Assembly: GCA_018260375.1 (NCBI GenBank)
Contig: JAGLBF010000090.1
Coordinates: 1 to 10,072 of the forward strand
DNA length: 10,072 nucleotides
Direction: 5' to 3'
DNA from: Deinococcus sp.
GTDB lineage: Bacteria; Deinococcota; Deinococci; Deinococcales; Deinococcaceae
Made by a program: the position numbers and the translations under genes. Positions within the stretch are counted from its first letter, which is position 1, and each line of letters starts with the position of its first letter. Of the stretch, positions 6,485-10,072 are shown piece after piece. The notes below the pieces were generated by a model, which saw only the letters and a program-made list of their open reading frames with translations, was not told the DNA's origin and made no database searches.

Positions 6485-7845
6485 TCCACCCCCGTAAGAT
6501 TGGTGGCCCTCGCCTTGAGAAAGGAAGCCACGCTGAGGGCCAGCGCTTCAGAAACCTTGGTGGTTTGTTCGGGGCTTGACAGTGCCGCCTGGTCTGTAGC
6601 CGACTGGGGCCAGCCGAGTTCTAGCTCAAAGGCGGCGTGCGGCGCTTCGCCGCTGGGATACATGCGCGTTACCTGCTGGGTCGCACTCTTAAGGCCTCGG
6701 CTGCCCAGTTCACCCAACAGAAGCTGCGAGAGCCGCTTGGTTTCGCCGCCAGAGCCGACCGCTGCGCTGACAAGTGGGTCACTACCTGCCTCGCGGTAGC
6801 TGTTGACAATCTGCGCGCTCGCGTCACCCACGGGCTGATACAGCGTAATGCCCTGACGATTCCCCCCAGGAAAGCGCCCCACGCTGAGGGTGATAAAGAC
6901 CTGCGAGCGCCGCGCCAGATCTTCGCGCTGGGCGGCGGGGATGCTCGCTGCCGCCTGACGGGTCAGCTTGACCTGCCAGCCCGCTTTGCTCAGCAGCTCG
7001 GCTGTCGACCGGGCTACATCCAGCGTCACGTCATTGCTGCCGCCTGCAGGCATAGGGTCAAGCACAATCAGCGGCGCGCGCGGCAAGTCGGCCAGCACCG
7101 GCACACTGCGCGGCAACCCTGGGCCGATGTCAATAACCAGGCGCACGCTGCCAGGACGGATAACCTTAAAGACGCGGTAGCCGGCCCCCGCGCCCAGCGG
7201 CAGCTTGATCACGGCATTGCCGTTTTGCCCTGTCACTTGAAACTTGGGAATAAAACTGCCCTGCGTCGCATAGATGCGCGTGTTAGCGTTTACGCCCTTG
7301 ATGGTGACGATCAGCGAATTGCCGCTGATTTGCTCGGTGTAAGGCACCGCCCGAGAGAGGTCAATCACCACCCGGTCAGTGTCTTTGCCTGCACGCGAGG
7401 AGACATTGGTGAGCGTGGAGGGCGGAATGACAAACTCGCCCGTGTGGTACTGAGCCCCCAGACCGCGCGCCAGGGTGTCCAGAGGCAGGTACAGCGTACC
7501 GCCGACCAGCGTAGCGCTGCGGGCTTTGACGCGTGAACTGTCAAGCTGCACGCTGTTGTAGTTGGTAGCGGCGCGGGCGTTGTCCAGGTCAATGGGAAAG
7601 ACCAATTCGTGGCCCAGACCCTCTACGCGCACATACGGATCTTGGCGGGTGATATTGACCACGCCCTCTAAGGCAGACTGCGAGGCATATTCGGCTCCGC
7701 CTAGGATGATGGCCTGCGAGTCGCTGCCCGCCAGTTTGAGCTGCGAAAAGGCGTACTGCGCCCCTGCCACGCCGAGCAGCAAAAAGCAGACGGCAGAAAG
7801 GCCCAGGGTTTTTAATCTGGAACGGCTGCGTAGATGAACGTTCAT
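6481..7845 (-). CDS. Amidase_3-family cell-wall protein, probably non-catalytic
   Basis: This 454-aa protein resembles AmiC-type N-acetylmuramoyl-L-alanine amidases, zinc enzymes that cut the peptide from peptidoglycan. It has a signal anchor at about 12-34. A beta-rich region follows at 42-141 (GGTLYLPLDTLARGLGAQY is typical of copper-amine-oxidase-like N-terminal stalk domains). An AMIN-like domain lies at about 157-241 (DRVVIDLSRAVPYTEQ; SVRLVIDIGPG), and an Amidase_3 fold at about 258-447. In the last, the zinc motif DPGHGG reads DPMPAGG (263-269), the region that should carry the Glu ligand is shortened, and the S-I-H-x-N motif reads FITLSVGRF. All metal ligands appear lost. The late FELELGW motif and the C-terminal helix remain. 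It overlaps smpB (ATGA) and the GerMN gene (GTGA). A likely role is a structural or regulatory wall-binding protein. Confidence 0.84.
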   Translation of the reverse strand: MNVHLRSRSRLKTLGLSAVCFLLLGVAGAQYAFSQLKLAGSDSQAIILGGAEYASQSALEGVVNITRQDPYVRVEGLGHELVFPIDLDNARAATNYNSVQLDSSRVKARSATLVGGTLYLPLDTLARGLGAQYHTGEFVIPPSTLTNVSSRAGKDTDRVVIDLSRAVPYTEQISGNSLIVTIKGVNANTRIYATQGSFIPKFQVTGQNGNAVIKLPLGAGAGYRVFKVIRPGSVRLVIDIGPGLPRSVPVLADLPRAPLIVLDPMPAGGSNDVTLDVARSTAELLSKAGWQVKLTRQAAASIPAAQREDLARRSQVFITLSVGRFPGGNRQGITLYQPVGDASAQIVNSYREAGSDPLVSAAVGSGGETKRLSQLLLGELGSRGLKSATQQVTRMYPSGEAPHAAFELELGWPQSATDQAALSSPEQTTKVSEALALSVASFLKARATNLTGVE

Positions 7846-8264
7846 GCCTGACGAATCTCCCGCTTGGCTTGTTTTTCGGACTCAGCGCGGCGCTTATCAT
7901 GCAGCTTTTTGCCGCGTGCCAGCGCCAGCTCTACCTTAAACACCCTTCCCTTTTGGTAGAGCCTGGTGGGCACGATGGTCAGGCCCTTTTGGGCAAGCTG
8001 ACGCTTAATTTTTTCTATCTCCTGGCGGTGGAGCAGCAGGCGGCGGCGGCGGCGAGGCTCGTGGTTATTGTAGCTAGCCTGCTGGTATTCGGGGATATAC
8101 AGGCCCTCCAGGTCAATGTTATGGCCGTTGATACGGGCAAAGGCGTCACGGAAATCTACGCCGCCGCTGCGTACACTTTTAACTTCGCTGCCTGTCAGAC
8201 TGATGCCCGCCTCGTAACGCTCTAACAATTCGTATTCAAAACTTGCGCGGCGGTTGGTATACAC
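7842..8264 (-). CDS. smpB: SsrA-binding protein SmpB
   Basis: SmpB binds tmRNA and brings it to stalled ribosomes for trans-translation. The 140-aa protein matches the family along its length. TNRRASFEYELLERYEAGI at the start is followed by LTGSEVKSVR (about 24-33), and NHEPRRRRRLLLH forms the basic centre. Then come KGLTIVPTRLYQKGRVFKVELALARGKKLHDKR and the basic tail KREIRQA, which inserts into the decoding path. The GTG start at 8264 gives an N-terminus a few residues shorter than many homologues. It is favoured because a -10 TACAAT ends 7 nt before it and there is no ribosome-binding site. It heads a coupled operon: its stop overlaps the start of the amidase-like gene by 4 bp. No tmRNA gene is visible in this window. 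Confidence 0.96.
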   Translation of the reverse strand: MYTNRRASFEYELLERYEAGISLTGSEVKSVRSGGVDFRDAFARINGHNIDLEGLYIPEYQQASYNNHEPRRRRRLLLHRQEIEKIKRQLAQKGLTIVPTRLYQKGRVFKVELALARGKKLHDKRRAESEKQAKREIRQA

Positions 8265-8271
8265 GCGCTGT

Positions 8272-8277
8272 ATTGTA
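8272..8277 (-). promoter_or_regulatory. Leaderless -10 element of smpB
   Basis: TACAAT on the minus strand ends 7 nt before the smpB GTG. A -35 (TCAACC-like) at 16 nt upstream is weak. The spacing implies a leaderless mRNA and an independent start for the smpB-amidase-GerMN operon, though read-through from truB is also possible. Confidence 0.55.
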
Positions 8278-8341
8278 GAACATCTGTGTGAACGGTTGAT
8301 AGTAAGTGCGGCCCGCTCCTGGTGATGAGCCAGTTGCTAGA

Positions 8342-8401
8342 GGCCAGCAGCCAGCGCACTGAACACCGCGCCCTAGCCTGACTGCGCCCTGGCCTGCTGC
8401 C
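8342..8401. repeat. Imperfect long inverted repeat between truB and smpB
   Basis: GGCCAGCAGCCAG (8342-8354) pairs with CTGGCCTGCTGCC (8389-8401) over about 12 bp with one bulge on each arm. The loop is 34 nt and itself GC-rich. It overlaps the end of repeat copy 4. It lies about 50 bp after the truB stop, and no T-run follows, so a terminator or RNA-processing role is only possible. Confidence 0.45.
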
Positions 8402-8444
8402 ACTGTCACCACATTGTGAGCAAGGTTCAAGTCGCCGTCCGTAT
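8382..8444 (-). repeat. Dispersed intergenic repeat, copy 4 (between truB and smpB)
   Basis: On the minus strand it begins ATACGGACGGCGACTTGAAC, continues CTTGCTCACAATGTGGTGAC, and ends GCAGCAGGCCAGGGCGCAG. It shares the core CGACTTGAACCTTGC exactly with copy 3. Compared with that copy it carries a few extra bases before GCAGGCCAG. It fills the truB-smpB gap and runs in the same direction as those genes. Confidence 0.7.
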
Positions 8445-8447
8445 CAG

Positions 8448-9362
8448 TTACTGCCAAGCCCGTACCACCTTTAACTGTTCGCCGTCGCCGTCAACCACCG
8501 CCACCAGTTGCCCGCCCGACAACACAATGGCGCGGCCCTGTTGGGGGTGGGCAGGGCACTTGCCCTGGCGCAACTGGGCGGCGATTTGGGCGTTGACCTC
8601 CAGGCGCGGAAGGTCTAAGGCGCTCAGTTCGTCTAGGCCCTGGGCGCCGCTCAGGTTATCAAGCACGACCGCTTGTGACAGCTCAAATCGTCCCACACGG
8701 GTGCGCACCAGGCCCGACAGGTGAGCGGGCAGGCCCAGCGCCTCGCCAATATCGCGCGCCAACGAACGCAGGTAGGTGCCGCTGCCCACGCGGGCACGCA
8801 GCAGCAACGTGGGGTACTCGCCCAGCGCGGGCGGCAGGGTGAAGGTGCGCCCGTCTATAGTGTGCGGGGACGCCTGCACACTGGGATAAAGGCCCAGCAG
8901 ATCAAGCGAGTGGATGACAATAGTGCGCGCAGGCAAATCCAGCACTCCACCTGCACGCGCCACCGCGTAGGCCCGCACGCCGCCCACCTGAAGGGCGCTG
9001 TATTGCGGCGGAATTTGCTGCTGCGGCCCCACAAAGCGGCTCAATACACGGCTAACGGTCGCAGGGTCTGGTATGTTGGCGGTTATCTCTTCGGCACTCA
9101 GCTGTTCACTCACAGGGCCTTCAGCGTCGAGTGTGAGGGTCGCTGCGCCCAGGCTAACCCACGCCAGATAGTCTTTGCTGTCGCGCTCCATAAACTGCAC
9201 CAGCTTGGTGCTGTCATCAACGCACAGCACCAGCACACCCGTTGCCAGAGGGTCAAGTGTCCCCGTGTGGCCCACTCGGCGCGTCTTTAGGGTTCGGCGG
9301 GCGCGGGCCACCACGTCATGCGAGGTCAGCCCCAGGGGTTTATCAACGGCGTAAATGGGCAT
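8448..9362 (-). CDS. truB: tRNA pseudouridine(55) synthase TruB
   Basis: TruB converts U55 in the T-loop of tRNAs to pseudouridine and helps tRNA folding. The 304-aa length is normal. The opening MPIYAVDKPLGLTSHDVV is typical. The catalytic Asp is D37 in GHTGTLDPLATG. Further motifs are IPPQYSALQVGGVRAY (117-132, with Q125 where many members have Lys) and GTYLRSLARDIG (195-206). The last 45 residues form the C-terminal RNA-binding extension. The ATG at 9362 starts the protein exactly where the family begins. It has no Shine-Dalgarno, but TACCAT stands 7 nt upstream as a leaderless -10. It is the first minus-strand gene after a divergent gap, 183 bp before smpB; both act in tRNA and ribosome biology. 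Confidence 0.96.
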   Translation of the reverse strand: MPIYAVDKPLGLTSHDVVARARRTLKTRRVGHTGTLDPLATGVLVLCVDDSTKLVQFMERDSKDYLAWVSLGAATLTLDAEGPVSEQLSAEEITANIPDPATVSRVLSRFVGPQQQIPPQYSALQVGGVRAYAVARAGGVLDLPARTIVIHSLDLLGLYPSVQASPHTIDGRTFTLPPALGEYPTLLLRARVGSGTYLRSLARDIGEALGLPAHLSGLVRTRVGRFELSQAVVLDNLSGAQGLDELSALDLPRLEVNAQIAAQLRQGKCPAHPQQGRAIVLSGGQLVAVVDGDGEQLKVVRAWQ

Positions 9363-9369
9363 GCCCGTT

Positions 9370-9375
9370 ATGGTA
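9370..9375 (-). promoter_or_regulatory. Leaderless -10 element of truB
   Basis: TACCAT on the minus strand ends 7 nt before the truB ATG, the same distance as at acyP and smpB. I do not see a good -35. Further upstream three TATAA-type motifs (in 9389-9434) offer alternative -10 elements with longer leaders. Confidence 0.4.
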
Positions 9376-9388
9376 GCAGCCCGCTAGG

Positions 9389-9434
9389 GTCAGTAGTTAT
9401 AAGGGGCAGTGGTTATAGGGGTCAGTGGTTATAC
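9389..9434. repeat. Three short tandem repeats with TTATA motifs
   Basis: GTCAGTAGTTATAAGG, GGCAGTGGTTATAGGG and GTCAGTGGTTATACG follow one another with a period near 15-17 bp. Each has a CAGTRGTTATA core. On the minus strand each gives TATAAC followed by CACTG or TACTG. The third runs straight into repeat copy 3. They sit upstream of truB and may be spacer DNA, stacked promoters or a binding array. Confidence 0.6.
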
Positions 9435-9490
9435 GAACTGCGACTTGAACCTTGCGAACAACGCAGTGAAAGCAGGCCAGCGGGCGCAGG
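9431..9490 (+). repeat. Dispersed intergenic repeat, copy 3 (upstream of the phosphoesterase gene)
   Basis: It begins ATACGAACTGCGACTTGAAC, continues CTTGCGAACAACGCAGTGAA, and ends AGCAGGCCAGCGGGCGCAGG. It aligns with copies 1, 2 and 4 by their shared framework (TGAACC, TGC, AACAACGC, GTGAAAG, GCGGGCG). It lies in the truB-phosphoesterase gap, in the direction of the latter gene. Confidence 0.7.
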
Positions 9491-9545
9491 TAGCGCCTTT
9501 TGACTGTGCTTGTGTACCAGGGAACCCGTATCACTTCATGATTGG

Positions 9546-9574
9546 CTGACGTTGCTTTGACGGAATAACGTCAG
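9546..9574. promoter_or_regulatory. Perfect dyad upstream of the phosphoesterase gene, operator-like
   Basis: CTGACGTT (9546-9553) and AACGTCAG (9567-9574) form a perfect 8-bp inverted repeat with 13 bp between the arms. The centre-to-centre distance is 21 bp, two helical turns, as expected for a dimeric regulator. A TTGACG -35-like box (9557-9562) sits in the middle; an AAACAT at 18 nt would be a poor -10. A second small hairpin, TGCTG/CAGCA (9586-9601), precedes the ribosome site. Confidence 0.5.
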
Positions 9575-9629
9575 GATGAAAAACATGCTGCCTAGACAGC
9601 AACTAGACAAAAGGCTTAAGGAGACAGAC

Positions 9630-10072
9630 ATGAAGAACAATGTTGTTATTTTGGTGAGTGCTGCACTGCTGCTGGCAGGCTGTAATGGGCAAAACGCCGC
9701 AAAAAACACCACCCCCAGCACGTTTGCCCTGGCTGTATTGCCCGATACGCAGGAATATTCGCGCTATAACCCCGCCATTTACAATGCCCAGACCCAGTGG
9801 ATAGCCGACAACGCTCAGGGCCTGGCTATTCCTATGGTGCTGCATCTCGGCGACGTGGTAGACCGCTGGAACGAGACCAAAGAGTGGGAAGCCGCCGACA
9901 AAGCTATGAAGATTTTGGAAAATGCCAGGGTGCCTTACTCGGTGCTGGCGGGCAACCACGACGTCAGTCACGAAAATACCAATGACAGCGAGCGCAACGC
10001 CAGCCCCGAGCCTTTTCTCAAGTGGTTCGGGCCTGAGCGCTCCAAAAAACAAGCGAGCTTTTTGGCCTCTGA
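9630..10072 (+). CDS. Lipoprotein of the calcineurin-like metallophosphoesterase family (partial)
   Basis: The frame is open from ATG 9630 to the window edge, so the 3' end is missing; 147 residues are visible. A short lipoprotein signal peptide ends in LLAGC with C18 as the lipidated residue. The mature part begins the two-metal phosphoesterase fold: PDTQ (38-41; Q where the standard D-x-H box has His), LGDVVDR with D75 (73-79), and AGNHD with N109-H110 (107-111). The protein should be anchored outside the membrane and hydrolyse a phosphoester or nucleotide; the substrate cannot be told. AAGGAG 6 nt before the ATG is a good ribosome site, unlike the leaderless neighbours. It is divergent from truB, under a possible operator. 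Confidence 0.88.
   Translation, partial: MKNNVVILVSAALLLAGCNGQNAAKNTTPSTFALAVLPDTQEYSRYNPAIYNAQTQWIADNAQGLAIPMVLHLGDVVDRWNETKEWEAADKAMKILENARVPYSVLAGNHDVSHENTNDSERNASPEPFLKWFGPERSKKQASFLAS

Noticed and set aside
6637..7536. 299-aa plus-strand frame opposite the amidase-like gene
   Set aside because: It is a by-product of GC-rich codon bias on the opposite strand. The minus-strand gene has clear domains and coupled neighbours, and the plus product is Arg/His/Gln-rich without motifs.
8236..8457. 73-aa minus-strand frame between truB and smpB
   Set aside because: It spans repeat copy 4 and overlaps both gene ends; the product resembles nothing and the smpB leaderless promoter runs through it.
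8721..9290. 189-aa plus-strand frame opposite truB
   Set aside because: It is antisense shadow of a clear TruB gene with all motifs.
9603..10052. 149-aa minus-strand frame at the right edge
   Set aside because: The plus strand has a ribosome site, lipobox and phosphoesterase motifs in an open frame to the edge; the minus frame has none.

Overview
The window looks like chromosomal DNA from a Deinococcus-type bacterium. The basis is inference from several things seen together. The proteins read as deinococcal-looking versions of SMC, TruB, SmpB and MetX. A degenerate amidase is paired with a GerMN-domain protein. Several promoters place the -10 hexamer only about 7 nt before the start codon, which would give leaderless mRNAs, a habit known in the Deinococcus-Thermus group. 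A short repeat family is scattered through the intergenic DNA. I ran no database search.

Left part (1-1270, plus and minus). The window opens in the decayed 3' end of a tyrosine-recombinase (phage-type integrase) gene. It points at a tRNA-Ala(TGC) gene on the minus strand, which has a near-consensus promoter and an intrinsic terminator. This arrangement suggests the scar of an element once integrated at the tRNA. A divergent acylphosphatase gene follows. Next comes a promoter and a class-I SAM riboswitch (S-box) leader.

Middle (1270-5652). metX, homoserine O-acetyltransferase of methionine synthesis, lies under the riboswitch. It converges on smc, the chromosome-condensation ATPase, which occupies 3.3 kb on the minus strand.

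Right part (5927-9362, minus strand). The order in the direction of transcription is truB (tRNA U55 pseudouridine synthase), then smpB (trans-translation), a secreted amidase-family protein, and a GerMN-domain membrane protein. smpB, the amidase-like gene and the GerMN gene overlap by 4 bp at each junction, so they are almost certainly one translationally coupled operon. The amidase-like protein keeps the fold signatures of AMIN plus Amidase_3, but none of the zinc-ligand motifs can be found, so it is probably a non-catalytic cell-wall protein. The window ends in a plus-strand lipoprotein of the calcineurin-like phosphoesterase family, cut by the window edge.

The most unusual signals are: (i) a dispersed intergenic repeat of about 45-60 bp in four copies, two of which flank smc as a 36-bp inverted repeat with one mismatch; (ii) the amidase pseudoenzyme in an smpB operon; (iii) the SAM riboswitch, whose expression platform appears to hide the metX ribosome-binding site; and (iv) the degraded integrase beside tRNA-Ala.
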